DNA of 64,000 nt, taken from NCBI GenBank assembly GCA_001724025.1, contig MEDJ01000019.1, forward strand, positions 30,359-94,358, in the 5' to 3' direction. A program made the translations under genes and the position numbers. Positions 50,879-60,033 of the stretch are shown here, piece by piece. Source of the DNA: Acidobacteria bacterium SCN 69-37. GTDB lineage: Bacteria > Acidobacteriota > Vicinamibacteria > Vicinamibacterales > SCN-69-37. Position 1 is the stretch's first letter. The number at the start of each line of letters is the position of its first letter. The notes below the pieces were generated by a model, which saw only the letters and a program-made list of their open reading frames with translations, was not told the origin of the DNA and did not search any database.

Positions 50879-50886
50879 CTCATGAC

Positions 50887-50918
50887 AGGCTACACCTTCC
50901 AGTCGGCTGCAAGGTCCA
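50887..50918 (-). promoter_or_regulatory. MerR-type promoter for the divergent merR gene
   Basis: On the minus strand TGGACC (50913-50918) and TAGCCT (50887-50892) are 20 bases apart around an imperfect dyad, CCTTGCAG and CTGGAAGG arms (50895-50914). It directs transcription of the MerR gene starting at 50878. Confidence 0.6.
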
Positions 50919-50941
50919 GCAGGCCGAAACGCGATCCGCAC

Positions 50942-50973
50942 TTGACTCTCCAGTCGACTGCAGACCTGACACT
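50942..50973 (+). promoter_or_regulatory. MerR-type promoter for the small secreted protein
   Basis: TTGACT (50942-50947) and GACACT (50968-50973) flank 20 bases with the dyad CAGTCGACTG (50951-50960). The half-sites CAGTC resemble those of the facing promoter, so one MerR protein probably controls both. Confidence 0.65.
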
Positions 50974-50998
50974 CCCAGGTGAGCACAAGGAGGTGCAT

Positions 50999-51211
50999 AT
51001 GAAGAGACGACTATTGACCCTCTTGAGCGCCGCGTTCGTCCTGTTGACGGGAACGGCGTACGCGGCGACAAGGTCGCGAGCAGCGGGTGCCGTCCGCCCT
51101 GTCCGCTCTGCCACTGAGGACATACGAGTCGGGGGCGTTCACCACCGGTGGACGCCACCCGTCGTTCTCAGTCGTCGCCCTTGGCGCCCGTCCAGTCGAC
51201 TTCAGTCGTGA
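50999..51211 (+). CDS. Small secreted protein, possibly frameshifted Cys-rich peptide
   Basis: A clear signal peptide (MKRRLLTLLSAAFVLLTGTA, then YA) follows AAGGAGG. In the annotated frame a 48-residue Arg-rich, Cys-free tail runs on and overlaps the end of arsJ. In the frame two bases along, the same point reads DKVASSGCRPPCPLCH and stops at 51117, giving a 38-residue peptide with three Cys and a His, a much more natural product for a MerR-controlled gene. A one-base indel near 51065 would restore it. I keep the open frame as annotated and flag the alternative. Confidence 0.45.
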   Translation: MKRRLLTLLSAAFVLLTGTAYAATRSRAAGAVRPVRSATEDIRVGGVHHRWTPPVVLSRRPWRPSSRLQS

Positions 51212-52448
51212 CTGGGGGCAAGACCATCGCACCGACGCCGGCCACCGCCGCGAGGACGACCGCACCCCACAGAGACGCGCTCACGCCTGCAAGCTGATAT
51301 AGCACGCCGGACAGGAGCGTACCGAGCAGTCGACCGCAGGCGTTCGCCATGTAGTAGAAACCCACACTCAATGAGACGCGATCCGACTCCGAGTACGCGA
51401 GCACCAGGTACGAGTGCACGGACGAGTTCAACGCGAACACGATTCCGAATAGCACCAGTCCACCGAGCATGGTTATCGCCGCGGGAGTACCGAGCTGCAG
51501 ACCGATTGGAATAAGGGCAGTGACTCCGGCAAGACCGAGACCGAGAGCGCTTGCGAGCATCGGCCCAGGGGCCCTGCCGTGCGTCACTCTTGCCAGCAGC
51601 ACCGGCGAGGCACTCTGCACGATGCCGTAGGCGATGACCCACAGGGCCATGAAACCGCCGACCTGCGTGAACGACCAGCCAAGCACACTCGCGAGAAAGA
51701 TCGGCACGCTGACAACAAACCACACGTCACGTGCAGCAAACAGGGCCAGCCGCGCCAGCGACAGACGATTGATCCCCTTCGAGTTGGAGAGAATGCCCGC
51801 GAAGGCTGCCTTCTTCTTCGCTTGTCCGATCGCCGCCGGAAGAAACGCCAGCACCAAGAGCAGCACAAGCAGCACGCCGCTCGCCATGACCAACAGGGCG
51901 CCGCGGAACCCAAACACCGACAGCAGAACACCGCCCACGAAGAAGCCGGCACCCTTGAGCGCATTCTTGGATCCGGTCAGAACGGCCACCCACTTGAACA
52001 ATCCGGAGTCGTCACCCTTCGGGACGAGCACCTTGACGGCGCTCTTGGCGCTCATCTTGGTCAGATCCTTGGCGATGCCTGACAGCGCCTGGCAGCCCAT
52101 CACGTATGCGACGGAGAGCCCCACGCCCCACTCGCGATTCAACAGCGCGAGCAACCCGAGCGCGATCACCTGCAGCAACAGGCCGGCGACCAGCGTGAAC
52201 CTCAGCCCCGTGCGGGACGCGATCCACCCGCCGACCAGGTTCGTGACGATGCCAAAGAACTCGTACAGCAGGAAGAGAAACGCCAGTTGGACCGGTGTGT
52301 AGCCTAGCTCGTTGAAATGCAGCAGCACCAGCATGCGCAGTGCGCCGTCGGTCAACGTGAACGCCCAATACGCTGCGGTGACGATCGCGTAGTTGCGTAT
52401 GCTGATCGCAGGAGGCGGGGCCGCGACGCTGCGAGGGTGCACGTTCAT
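51168..52448 (-). CDS. arsJ: ArsJ, organoarsenical efflux MFS transporter
   Basis: A 426-residue MFS protein with twelve helices. It matches ArsJ in pattern: [60 protein letters not shown] and [20 protein letters not shown]. ArsJ exports 1-arseno-3-phosphoglycerate, which is made when GAPDH uses arsenate instead of phosphate and which hydrolyses outside the cell. A GAPDH gene directly upstream, with an ATGA overlap, is the diagnostic partner. Confidence 0.9.
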   Translation of the reverse strand: MNVHPRSVAAPPPAISIRNYAIVTAAYWAFTLTDGALRMLVLLHFNELGYTPVQLAFLFLLYEFFGIVTNLVGGWIASRTGLRFTLVAGLLLQVIALGLLALLNREWGVGLSVAYVMGCQALSGIAKDLTKMSAKSAVKVLVPKGDDSGLFKWVAVLTGSKNALKGAGFFVGGVLLSVFGFRGALLVMASGVLLVLLLVLAFLPAAIGQAKKKAAFAGILSNSKGINRLSLARLALFAARDVWFVVSVPIFLASVLGWSFTQVGGFMALWVIAYGIVQSASPVLLARVTHGRAPGPMLASALGLGLAGVTALIPIGLQLGTPAAITMLGGLVLFGIVFALNSSVHSYLVLAYSESDRVSLSVGFYYMANACGRLLGTLLSGVLYQLAGVSASLWGAVVLAAVAGVGAMVLPPVTTEVDWTGAKGDD

Positions 52449-53455
52449 AGAGATGCGCCCACTTTCGCTGCGAGTTCGATCATTCGGTGCACGTACCCGA
52501 TCTCGTTGTCGTACCAGGCCAACACTTTCACGCAGGTACCGTCAACGACCATCGTCGACGGCGCATCCACAATCGCCGAGCGCGGATCGTCCTTGAAGTC
52601 AACTGAGACGAGAGGTCGTTCCTCGTATCCCAGGATGCCCTTCAACGGCGCCGTCTCGGCGGCCCGACGAAATGCATCATTGACCTCCTCGACGGTTGTG
52701 GGACGCTGCACTTCGAACACGCAGTCCGTCAGCGAGGCGTTGAGCAGCGGCACCCTGACCGCGATGCCGGTCAGCTTGCCGAGCAACTCCGGGTAGATCA
52801 GACCGATCGCGGTCGCCGATCCCGTACTCGTCGGAATGAGCGACAGGCTGCTCGCACGTGCGCGCCGCAGGTCCTTGTGCGGCGCGTCGACCACAACCTG
52901 CGTGTTCGTGATGTCATGAATGGTCGTGATCACGCCGTGCGTGATGCCGATGTGCTCATGGATTACTTTGACGACTGGGGCCAGACAGTTCGTCGTGCAC
53001 GACGCGGCGGTCAACAGGCGATGGGACGTCGGATCGTACAAGTGATCGTTGACGCCCATGACGATGTTGAGCGCACCTGTCTTGACTGGGGCGGCCACGA
53101 TCACAGTTTTGACGCCCGCGCGGAGGTATTCGTCCAGCTTCTCAGTCGTGCGGAACTTCCCGCTGCACTCGAGCACGACGTCAACGCCGGCCGTGGACCA
53201 GGGAATCGCGCCTGGCGTTGCCGCAGCCGAGAATGCGACGGAGCGGCCATCAATCGACAGCGCGTCTTCGCTGGCCTCGACCGGCCTGTCCCATCGTCCG
53301 TGGACTGAATCGAATGTCAAGAGATGGGCCGCTGTCGGCGGTCCTCCTGCAACTTCGTTGATGTGCACGAACTCCAGATCTGTGCGTCCCCACCCAGCAC
53401 GCAACGCCAGGCGACCCATCCGGCCGAACCCATTGATCCCGACTCGAGTTGTCAT
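52445..53455 (-). CDS. Glyceraldehyde-3-phosphate dehydrogenase of the ArsJ pathway
   Basis: A 336-residue GAPDH: NAD-binding [15 protein letters not shown], the catalytic [17 protein letters not shown] (nucleophile Cys in SCTTNC), and the C-terminal WYDNEIGY. In this setting it is thought to use arsenate to form 1-arseno-3-phosphoglycerate for ArsJ, giving resistance without reduction. The ATG at 53455 gives the family start MTTRVGING. It overlaps arsJ and follows the lipoprotein gene by 64 bases. Confidence 0.92.
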   Translation of the reverse strand: MTTRVGINGFGRMGRLALRAGWGRTDLEFVHINEVAGGPPTAAHLLTFDSVHGRWDRPVEASEDALSIDGRSVAFSAAATPGAIPWSTAGVDVVLECSGKFRTTEKLDEYLRAGVKTVIVAAPVKTGALNIVMGVNDHLYDPTSHRLLTAASCTTNCLAPVVKVIHEHIGITHGVITTIHDITNTQVVVDAPHKDLRRARASSLSLIPTSTGSATAIGLIYPELLGKLTGIAVRVPLLNASLTDCVFEVQRPTTVEEVNDAFRRAAETAPLKGILGYEERPLVSVDFKDDPRSAIVDAPSTMVVDGTCVKVLAWYDNEIGYVHRMIELAAKVGASL

Positions 53456-53519
53456 CCCCTTGAGACCTCTCCGTGACGTGGCTGGATCGCCCGCTCGCAA
53501 TGTGCTGTTGCATGCCTTA

Positions 53520-53912
53520 CTACCACGGGGCGGCCCGAAAAATGACGCGCACGGTCTTTGTGGACGTGTCGGTGACCAGCTCGATCCGCGCCGTATAGAC
53601 GTCGCCTTCGGTGGTCCTCGAGAAGGAGATCGATTCCGGCGTGTCGGCACGTTCCTCGTAGGGTGTCATTGCGCCCCGCACCCATCGCCTGTAATCGTCC
53701 CATTCACCAGAGAGCGACATCTGGCACGACGCCTCGAAGGCGTCTGGCGAGCGGCGTGATTCGCCTGGCCAGCAGGAACTCGAGCCCGGAGGAGTCGCCC
53801 TGTCGAACACCCGGCGAGCCTCCATCGCCGCGTACGACCGGTCGCCACACGCTGTCGTAGCAAGGGCGCTCGACAGCATGATGATCAGCAATCGACAGAC
53901 CGGGAGATTCAC
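53520..53912 (-). CDS. Predicted lipoprotein in the arsenic operon, unknown
   Basis: A 130-residue protein with signal [18 protein letters not shown] (lipobox TTAC), a linker with two further Cys ([16 protein letters not shown]) and a C-terminal part with [20 protein letters not shown] do not recognise the family. A GTG at 53912 gives the best signal; longer upstream extensions are polar. It stands between the small membrane protein and GAPDH genes. Confidence 0.5.
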   Translation of the reverse strand: MNLPVCRLLIIMLSSALATTACGDRSYAAMEARRVFDRATPPGSSSCWPGESRRSPDAFEASCQMSLSGEWDDYRRWVRGAMTPYEERADTPESISFSRTTEGDVYTARIELVTDTSTKTVRVIFRAAPW

Positions 53913-53917
53913 CTGCG

Positions 53918-54154
53918 TCACTTCGACGATCTCCGGCTTCCGAAGAGAAGCACGCTCACCGTCGTGAGCGTGCACGCAATGACGGCGGCGGCCAGCGCTC
54001 GCGCCGTGACACCGTCGGACGCCAACAGTCCAAGGGCGAATGCCGCTGCGGACATTTGCGCAGTGCCGAGCGCAAGCCGCAGTCGCGCCGACCGCCTGGC
54101 GACGATGCCCGGCTTCGTCGTGAGCGCTGAAGCGTGTTTCGCAGATCCATTCAC
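53918..54154 (-). CDS. Small membrane protein in the arsenic operon, unknown
   Basis: A 78-residue protein with a basic N-terminus, then two hydrophobic segments (LALGTAQMSAAAFALGLLA and LAAAVIACTLTTVSVLLFG). No family recognised. It lies between arsC and the lipoprotein gene on the same strand, with 24 and five bases between them. Confidence 0.5.
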   Translation of the reverse strand: MNGSAKHASALTTKPGIVARRSARLRLALGTAQMSAAAFALGLLASDGVTARALAAAVIACTLTTVSVLLFGSRRSSK

Positions 54155-54178
54155 CGCAGCCTCCGTCGCAGTGCCTCG

Positions 54179-54592
54179 CTACGGCGTGGAACTCACGAAC
54201 TCTCGTATTCGCTCAGCGATCTGATCTCGCACCTCACGAAATGCGCGCTTGCGTGCGGGACCGTCGGATACCACAGCTGGATCCGCGAAGTTCCACTCCA
54301 GCCGCTTCACGGCACCGGGAAAGATCGGACAGCGCTCGACGGCTCGGTCACACACCGTGATGACGTAGCCGAAGTGTTGGCCTAGGAAGGGTCTGACGGC
54401 CTTGGATTCGTGGCCTGAGATATCGATTCCGACTTCTGCCATCGTGTCGATGGCGTCCTCGGACACAGGCACGGGTTCGGTGCCCGCGCTGAGGACGTCG
54501 AACCGATCGCCGGCCATGTGCCGGAGAAGTCCTTCCGCGATCTGGCTTCGGCACGAGTTGCCGGTGCAGAGAAATAGGACGCGCGGCTTCAT
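54179..54592 (-). CDS. arsC: Arsenate reductase, LMW-phosphatase (thioredoxin-coupled) family
   Basis: A 137-residue protein that reduces arsenate to arsenite. It has the P-loop FLCTGNSCRSQIAEG (catalytic Cys10 of CX5R), SAGTEPVPVSEDAIDTM, and VITVCDRAVERCPIF with the two further Cys that form the disulfide cascade resolved by thioredoxin. ArsR's gene is upstream and an ArsR-type dyad lies at 54618-54633. It shares an operon with GAPDH and arsJ, giving two alternative fates for arsenate. No arsenite pump is visible in this operon. Confidence 0.92.
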   Translation of the reverse strand: MKPRVLFLCTGNSCRSQIAEGLLRHMAGDRFDVLSAGTEPVPVSEDAIDTMAEVGIDISGHESKAVRPFLGQHFGYVITVCDRAVERCPIFPGAVKRLEWNFADPAVVSDGPARKRAFREVRDQIAERIREFVSSTP

Positions 54593-54617
54593 CTACAAAC
54601 CTCCCTGGTGCGGCGCC

Positions 54618-54633
54618 ATTCGCTTAGGCGAAT
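54618..54633 (-). promoter_or_regulatory. ArsR-type operator between arsR and arsC
   Basis: The perfect palindrome ATTCGC-TTAG-GCGAAT lies between the arsR stop and the arsC start on the minus strand. The ATTCG half-site is the same as in the dyad before the TonB receptor at 55581. Confidence 0.65.
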
Positions 54634-54660
54634 ATGATGCACCAAAAAAAATGCCTCCAG

Positions 54661-55014
54661 TCAATCGCAGCACTTGCCCACGCGCGCCCGTGCACGACGG
54701 GCCGTATCGCGGCCGAGCTCGGGTACTTCCGCGAAGCAGCTGCCGAGGCATTCGAGGAGCTTGGCGTGGAACGAGTTGCGTGGCTCGGCCAACGAATAGT
54801 AGTTCCACGAACGCTCTTTGCGGACACGGACCAGGCCGGCGCGGCGCAAGTAGCCCAAGTGTCGAGACGCCGTCGGCTGCGGGACTCGAAGGATCGACAC
54901 GAGATCGCACACGCACAGCTCCTCGTTCTTCAGAAGGTGGAGAATCCGCAGGCGCGTCCTATCGGAGAATGCGCGGAAGAGGCGGTCCACCGGCAGCCGA
55001 GACGTCTGTAGCAT
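54661..55014 (-). CDS. arsR: ArsR arsenite-responsive repressor
   Basis: A 117-residue winged-helix repressor with the As(III) site in helix 3 (NEELCVCDLVSIL, Cys-x-Cys), recognition helix PQPTASRHLGYLRRAGLV and wing RKERSWNYYSL. A second Cys cluster ends the protein (GKCCD) and another stands in LECLGSCFAE. On arsenite binding it should leave the ATTCG-type operators. It heads the arsenate operon. Confidence 0.9.
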   Translation of the reverse strand: MLQTSRLPVDRLFRAFSDRTRLRILHLLKNEELCVCDLVSILRVPQPTASRHLGYLRRAGLVRVRKERSWNYYSLAEPRNSFHAKLLECLGSCFAEVPELGRDTARRARARVGKCCD

Positions 55015-55051
55015 TACCGGAGCAGTCTACGGGACCGCTCCGCCAACGGCA

Positions 55052-55519
55052 ATGACTCGATTCAAGACTGAGACTCCTCTTCCGCAGGCCCGCGAGTCTT
55101 GCCTCACCGCGCTCGTCGGGTTTCCGAAGCTTCCGGCGATCGTGAGGGGTCTGCTGGAACGATGCGAGTTGACGGTTGTCGAGGTGCCGGACGTACGGGA
55201 TGCCTGCCGGATGTTCGAAACAGTTGTCATGGACGCTGTCGTGCTGGATACGCGTTGTCTCCGAGGAGAGACGAGTGATCTCAGCGCCCGGAAACTCCTG
55301 AAGCTCATCGCGCATGGCGAACCGAAGTCTGCCACTCCCCAGCTGGTCGTCCTGACATCGGCGACGTTCTCGCGGCAGCTCAGACAGGACTACCTCGACG
55401 TCGGAGCCGTCCTCCTTCCCCGTAACGCTCAGACGTATCGGCACATTGCGCGAGCCGTCCGACAGCTTTGTGGCTGGTCAGGCCAGTGCTGCGTCGGGCA
55501 GCCGCCCTCACAGTTTTAA
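55052..55519 (+). CDS. Receiver-like protein without an output domain (copy 1)
   Basis: A 155-residue protein resembling a response-regulator receiver fold: alternating strands and helices with VEVPDVRDACRMFETVVMDAVVLDTR (the position of the phosphorylated Asp), TPQLVVLTSATF (Thr/Ser strand 4), and a Leu/Pro loop before the last helix. The lysine of strand 5 is not evident (VLLPRN), so it may not be phosphorylated. A related protein lies at 59407, on the far side of the TonB receptor. It is divergent from arsR. Confidence 0.6.
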   Translation: MTRFKTETPLPQARESCLTALVGFPKLPAIVRGLLERCELTVVEVPDVRDACRMFETVVMDAVVLDTRCLRGETSDLSARKLLKLIAHGEPKSATPQLVVLTSATFSRQLRQDYLDVGAVLLPRNAQTYRHIARAVRQLCGWSGQCCVGQPPSQF

Positions 55520-55580
55520 CGACACAGCAACGACCGCGTTACACCCAAGTCATTCGCGCCGGATAAGCTCCGCCGGAGGT

Positions 55581-55598
55581 CATTCGCTTGTACGAATG
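55581..55598 (+). promoter_or_regulatory. ArsR-type dyad upstream of the TonB receptor
   Basis: CATTCG-CTTGTA-CGAATG matches the ATTCGC...GCGAAT operator before arsC in half-site and length. It lies about 100 bases before the receptor's start codon, within range of its promoter. Confidence 0.55.
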
Positions 55599-55700
55599 GC
55601 CAACGATTTTTGTCGACTCGCACGGGTCAAGACGCGGCGCACGTATCCGTATCGAAGCGGTCCGTGTATCGCTCGCCGAGTCCTAAGCGGAGGTGATGAG

Positions 55701-58700
55701 ATGGGTGTGAGGAAATCGATCGCCGGAGCATCTGCGATCTGCGCGATCGCCGCCGTGCTCGCGTGGCCGGCCACGGTGACAGCGCAGAGCGGTCCGGCGG
55801 GCGCGCTCAATGGCCGCGTCGTCGATCAGAGTCAGGCCGCGATTCCGGGGGTGACGTTGACGGCCGTGAACACAGCGACGAACGACGCGCGGAATACCAT
55901 CACGAACAGTGAGGGGTTCTATCGACTGGCGGGGCTCACGCCTGGCACCTACGAGGTCACATTTCAGCTGGACGGCTTCAAGTCCACCAAGCGGCAGGGA
56001 GTGGTGGTGGAAGCCGCCGTGCCGCGCACAATCGATGTGACGCTCGAAGTCGGCGGTCTCTCGGAGCTGGTCACAGTGCAGGCCGAGTCGCCGGTTCTGC
56101 AGAGGACCACGCCGACGGTGACACGACGGCTCAGCGCGGAGGAGATCGAATCGATTCCGTCGTCGACTCGAAACTTCACGCACCTTTTGACCGCGACGGC
56201 CGGCGTGAGCGCGGATATTCCGCCGGTCGGCAGCAACGATACCGGCGCGATCTCCCCATCGGTCAACGGCACAAAGCAGACCAGCAACAGCGTGCTGTAC
56301 AACGGCGTCGATATTACGAGCATGCTGTCGAACACTGGCACGTTGGATGAGGGACTGGCCCCTGCGCCGGAGACGATCGAGGAAGTCAAGCTGCAGACCA
56401 GCCTGTACGACGCAGCGACCGGTCGAAGCGGCGGCGGCAATTTTCAGCTCGTGACCAAGAGCGGAGCGAACGCCCTCAACGGCTCGTTCTACTCGTTCGG
56501 CCAGAACGACCGATTCAACTCGAACGACTTCTTCTTCGAGAAGAACGACATCGAGAAACCCAAGATGCGCCGCGTCGAGTCGGGGTTCACCGTCGGTGGG
56601 CCGCTCCGCCGCGACCGAGCGTTTTTCTTTGGCAGCTTCCAGCACACGGATGCGGAGACCGGGTACGTGCCAACGGCGTCGAGTCGTGCGGTATTGCCCG
56701 CCGCGCTTGGTCTCATCAGCGGCCCTCGCACAGCCGAGAACATCGTCGCAGCGTTTCGTCAGCTCAATCCCAATTTTGCGCTCCAGCCGCAGAACATCTC
56801 ACCGCTCGCCCTCGCACTCTTGAACGCGCAGAACCCTCGGACGGGAGGATTCCTGATTCCAGCACCGACCGGAGCGGTCATCGGACGCGAGCCCGTAGTA
56901 GGTGTCGGGGCGTTTACGGCGGCCGGCGGCGACCCGGTTGCGGAGCTTCGGCAAGTAATTCCCGCGGAGTTCAAGCAACTGCAAGGCAGCGTCCGCGTGG
57001 ACGCGCGCGTCACGGATGCCAACAGGCTCCAGGTGTCCTACTTTGCCGCGGACTTTCCGAGCACCGATCCGTTTCCGGACCCGTCCACGCTGGCGTCGCC
57101 ATTCCCGCTGCTGAAGAGCAATCGTGGTCAGGTCGCCTCAGTAGGCAACACCCACGTGTTCGGCAGCAACATCCTGAACGAAGCGCGCGTCGGCTTCTTC
57201 ACGCTCCGAAACACGCGTCGCCTCGACGATGACATCAATGGCGTGACGAGCGATCAGTTCGGCATCGTCAATCCAGCGCTGTTGTTCGATGACTCAAACG
57301 CCACCAGGCGCCTTGGGCACTTTGTTAATCGCGGGATCACCTGGTCGTTCGGCGCACCCAACGACGCGTTCAACCGCCGCGAGCAGCGAACACTGCACTT
57401 CTCGGATGCGGTGAGCATGACACGCGGCAATCACAGCATCCGCATGGGCGGCGATTTCAAGCTCCACGACGTGAAGACCAACCTGCCCGAAGAGCAGGGC
57501 ACCGAATTCGAAAAGATCGAGCACTTCCAGCAGTTTCTGCTCGGGTTCACCAGCGAGGCGGATACGCAGTTCGGGTTCACGGACAAGAACTTCCTGATGC
57601 AGGACGCCTCATGGTTTGTCACCGACGACTGGCGTGTGGGAAATCGTCTGAGCCTCTCGATGGGTGTGCGCTGGGACTGGTTCGGATGGCCCTACGAGAA
57701 GAACGGCTATTTCGGGAACTTCGATCCCGCGCTGGTCACTGACCCGGCAAACCCGCTCAATGCCATCATCGTGCCGTCGAACATCCAGAACAGCGAGTTC
57801 GCAGCCGTGAACGCTGGCATCGCGGCGGTGACGAAGGTCGACAACAAGCACACACTGAATGGCCAGGACCTCAACAACTTCGCGCCCCGGCTTGGCTTTG
57901 CGTATACAGCGTCCGAGAAGCACGTCGTCCGCGGCGGCTACGGCCTCTTCTACGACCGTCCGTCCGCCGCCTTCATGAACACGGTGTTCAGCAACTACCC
58001 GATCCTGCGGGAAATCGAGATCACCGTGCCAAGCCGGCAGGTGCCCATTCAGAACGCCTTCTCGTCCAACGTCCTCAATGGGCAGCCGACACCGTTCGAT
58101 GCCTTCTTTCCCTTCCGACTCGTTTACAGCGGCGGCGCAAACGGCACCTACACCATTCGGGACGGCACCGGGCGTGTGGGGGTGAACGGCGGCCTTGGCA
58201 ACATTGCCGAGACTCTCGAGTTCCGCGCGGTCGATCGCGATCTGCAGACGCCGTTCTACCAGCATTGGAATCTCGGTTGGCAATGGGAGCTGGCGCCCAG
58301 CATGGCGCTGGAGGTGCGTTACAACGGCAGCCGCGGGCGCAACCTCCTGTTGGCGACGGCCCTCAACGAACCGTGGGACCTGAACGATCCGAACACCCCG
58401 CAGGAGATCCTCGACCGCATCACCGCGGCATATCGCGCGAATGGCGGGACGTCGAACGCACAGGATCCGAATGGGCTGGGTTACGGTTACGGCGGGAACC
58501 GGAACAACGGCCCAGGGAACGTGACCATTCCGACAGAGGTCCGCACGCTCTACTACGGCTTCAATGACGCAGAGGCGTTGTTTCTGCAGTCCAAGGGGCG
58601 GTCGACGTATCACGCACTGCAGACGAGCGTCACAAAGCGGTTCTCCCAGGGATACCAGTTCCACGCTGCCTACACCTACTCCGTGACCAAAGACCTGATG

Positions 58701-59327
58701 TCGGCGGATCCGGGGAGCACGGCGGGCGGGGGACGGCCCGATACGCCGAACAGCGGGTTCTCTGTCGAGAATGACTCGCGCGACCTGGAGTCGAACTGGG
58801 CGCGCTCCGACTTCGACAGACCTCACCGCTTCAGCCTGAGTGCGGTGTGGAACCTCCCGCTTGGCGACAACGCGTTCCTGCGCGACTGGGAGATCGCGAG
58901 TTTCATGCAGTTCCAGTCGGGCCGGCCCTTCAGTGTGTTCCGTCCCGAACAAGGTCTGCTGCGACTTGGATTCCAGCGTCTTGACTTCGCATCGGGCGCG
59001 ACGGAAGACAGCGTCGCGCAGCAAGCGGCCAATCCCGAAGACGGATGGTTCGACAAGACCCAACTGCGTGCGGCGACCGCCGCGGGCAACACGCCCCGTA
59101 ATTTCCTACGTGGTCCCGCTCAGCGGCGCGTGGACCTGAGCATCGCCAAGAAGATTCCGTTCGGCAACCGCGTGCGGGCGGAGTTGCGATGGGAGATTTT
59201 CAACGTGTTCAACACGGTGAACTTTGCGATGCCCGAGAACAACTTCGATAGCGTCGACTTCGGAACGATCACGTCGACCGTCGGGGGCCCACGAGTGTCA
59301 CAGTTCGGACTTCGCCTAGTGTTTTGA
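55701..59327 (+). CDS. TonB-dependent receptor, Oar-like, complete
   Basis: A 1208-residue outer-membrane receptor: signal peptide (about 1-29), CarboxypepD-regulatory-like domain (about 32-115, GALNGRVVDQSQAAIPGVTL to KRQGVVVEAA), plug domain (LVTVQAESPVLQ; VNGTKQTSNSVLYNGVD, about 120-260), and a large barrel ending VSQFGLRLVF. GGAGGTGATGAG is an unusually strong ribosome site before the ATG. The ArsR-type dyad upstream and the alkaline phosphatase downstream suggest a role in phosphate or arsenic-compound uptake; that is inference. Confidence 0.9.
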   Translation: MGVRKSIAGASAICAIAAVLAWPATVTAQSGPAGALNGRVVDQSQAAIPGVTLTAVNTATNDARNTITNSEGFYRLAGLTPGTYEVTFQLDGFKSTKRQGVVVEAAVPRTIDVTLEVGGLSELVTVQAESPVLQRTTPTVTRRLSAEEIESIPSSTRNFTHLLTATAGVSADIPPVGSNDTGAISPSVNGTKQTSNSVLYNGVDITSMLSNTGTLDEGLAPAPETIEEVKLQTSLYDAATGRSGGGNFQLVTKSGANALNGSFYSFGQNDRFNSNDFFFEKNDIEKPKMRRVESGFTVGGPLRRDRAFFFGSFQHTDAETGYVPTASSRAVLPAALGLISGPRTAENIVAAFRQLNPNFALQPQNISPLALALLNAQNPRTGGFLIPAPTGAVIGREPVVGVGAFTAAGGDPVAELRQVIPAEFKQLQGSVRVDARVTDANRLQVSYFAADFPSTDPFPDPSTLASPFPLLKSNRGQVASVGNTHVFGSNILNEARVGFFTLRNTRRLDDDINGVTSDQFGIVNPALLFDDSNATRRLGHFVNRGITWSFGAPNDAFNRREQRTLHFSDAVSMTRGNHSIRMGGDFKLHDVKTNLPEEQGTEFEKIEHFQQFLLGFTSEADTQFGFTDKNFLMQDASWFVTDDWRVGNRLSLSMGVRWDWFGWPYEKNGYFGNFDPALVTDPANPLNAIIVPSNIQNSEFAAVNAGIAAVTKVDNKHTLNGQDLNNFAPRLGFAYTASEKHVVRGGYGLFYDRPSAAFMNTVFSNYPILREIEITVPSRQVPIQNAFSSNVLNGQPTPFDAFFPFRLVYSGGANGTYTIRDGTGRVGVNGGLGNIAETLEFRAVDRDLQTPFYQHWNLGWQWELAPSMALEVRYNGSRGRNLLLATALNEPWDLNDPNTPQEILDRITAAYRANGGTSNAQDPNGLGYGYGGNRNNGPGNVTIPTEVRTLYYGFNDAEALFLQSKGRSTYHALQTSVTKRFSQGYQFHAAYTYSVTKDLMSADPGSTAGGGRPDTPNSGFSVENDSRDLESNWARSDFDRPHRFSLSAVWNLPLGDNAFLRDWEIASFMQFQSGRPFSVFRPEQGLLRLGFQRLDFASGATEDSVAQQAANPEDGWFDKTQLRAATAAGNTPRNFLRGPAQRRVDLSIAKKIPFGNRVRAELRWEIFNVFNTVNFAMPENNFDSVDFGTITSTVGGPRVSQFGLRLVF

Positions 59328-59362
59328 GCTGGCCGACGCGAGGGACCTCGCTACTGTTAGAC

Positions 59363-59386
59363 GGGCGCGGCTGGATGGCCGCGCCC
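59363..59386 (+). terminator. GC-rich hairpin after the TonB receptor
   Basis: GGGCGCGGC-TGGATG-GCCGCGCCC forms a perfect nine-base-pair stem with a six-base loop 36 bases after the receptor stop. Only a weak T-bearing tail follows (GCTCTGTC), so termination may be partly rho-dependent. Confidence 0.55.
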
Positions 59387-59406
59387 GCTCTGTCAAAGGC
59401 GCGCTG

Positions 59407-59898
59407 ATGGAGGAGCCAGGGCGCGCGTCGTCGCCGCGTGCGAAGAAACGAGCGCTACCCTCACAGTCCTGGCTGGAAATACAGTCCCCACCGCCGGGTA
59501 AATCGGTTCCAGCCCGGATGATTCTGGCGGTTGAGGACGCTTTCCCTCTCCCGCACAGTGTGGTGGAGTCGTTGACGGCCATGGGACTCGATGTCGTCCG
59601 TACGAACAGTGCGGCGCGTGCAGCGGCTGTCGCACGGTCGATCCTGTTGGACGGGGTTGTCCTCACATCAGAGGATTCGGTCGGCGATGATGATGCTATT
59701 CGGCCGGCAATCGCCCTTCTCTTTCAGGGCCCGCCTGTACTCACCTGTCCTGTCGTTGTACTCACGGACCACGATCTGACAACGGCCGAAGCTCGCTGCG
59801 TCTCGGGGTTAGACGTCTTACTCCTGCGCCCGAATACCTTGGATCGCCGAGATGCGCGCGAACGCCTTGTGAGACACGTCGCGGACGCAGCGCAGTAG
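59407..59898 (+). CDS. Receiver-like protein without an output domain (copy 2)
   Basis: A 163-residue protein with a polar N-terminal extension and a receiver-like fold from about residue 38: MILAVEDAFPLPHSVVESL, the buried VVRTNSAARAAAVARS, LLDGVVLTSED at the usual phospho-acceptor strand, and CPVVVLTDHDL at strand 4. The order of elements is like copy 1 at 55052 but sequence similarity is low. The start could also be the internal ATG at 59518. It lies between the receptor and the phosphatase genes. Confidence 0.55.
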   Translation: MEEPGRASSPRAKKRALPSQSWLEIQSPPPGKSVPARMILAVEDAFPLPHSVVESLTAMGLDVVRTNSAARAAAVARSILLDGVVLTSEDSVGDDDAIRPAIALLFQGPPVLTCPVVVLTDHDLTTAEARCVSGLDVLLLRPNTLDRRDARERLVRHVADAAQ

Positions 59899-60033
59899 CG
59901 CTGTCCTTCGTCGTGCGACACACCGACCGCTGTCGTGTTTTCAAGATAGTCACGCCGTCGCGGAGGGTCCGTCACACAAGCTCGCTATCGTCTCCACGCA
60001 CGCTGCAGAACAGCACACATACAAGGAGGCGCT

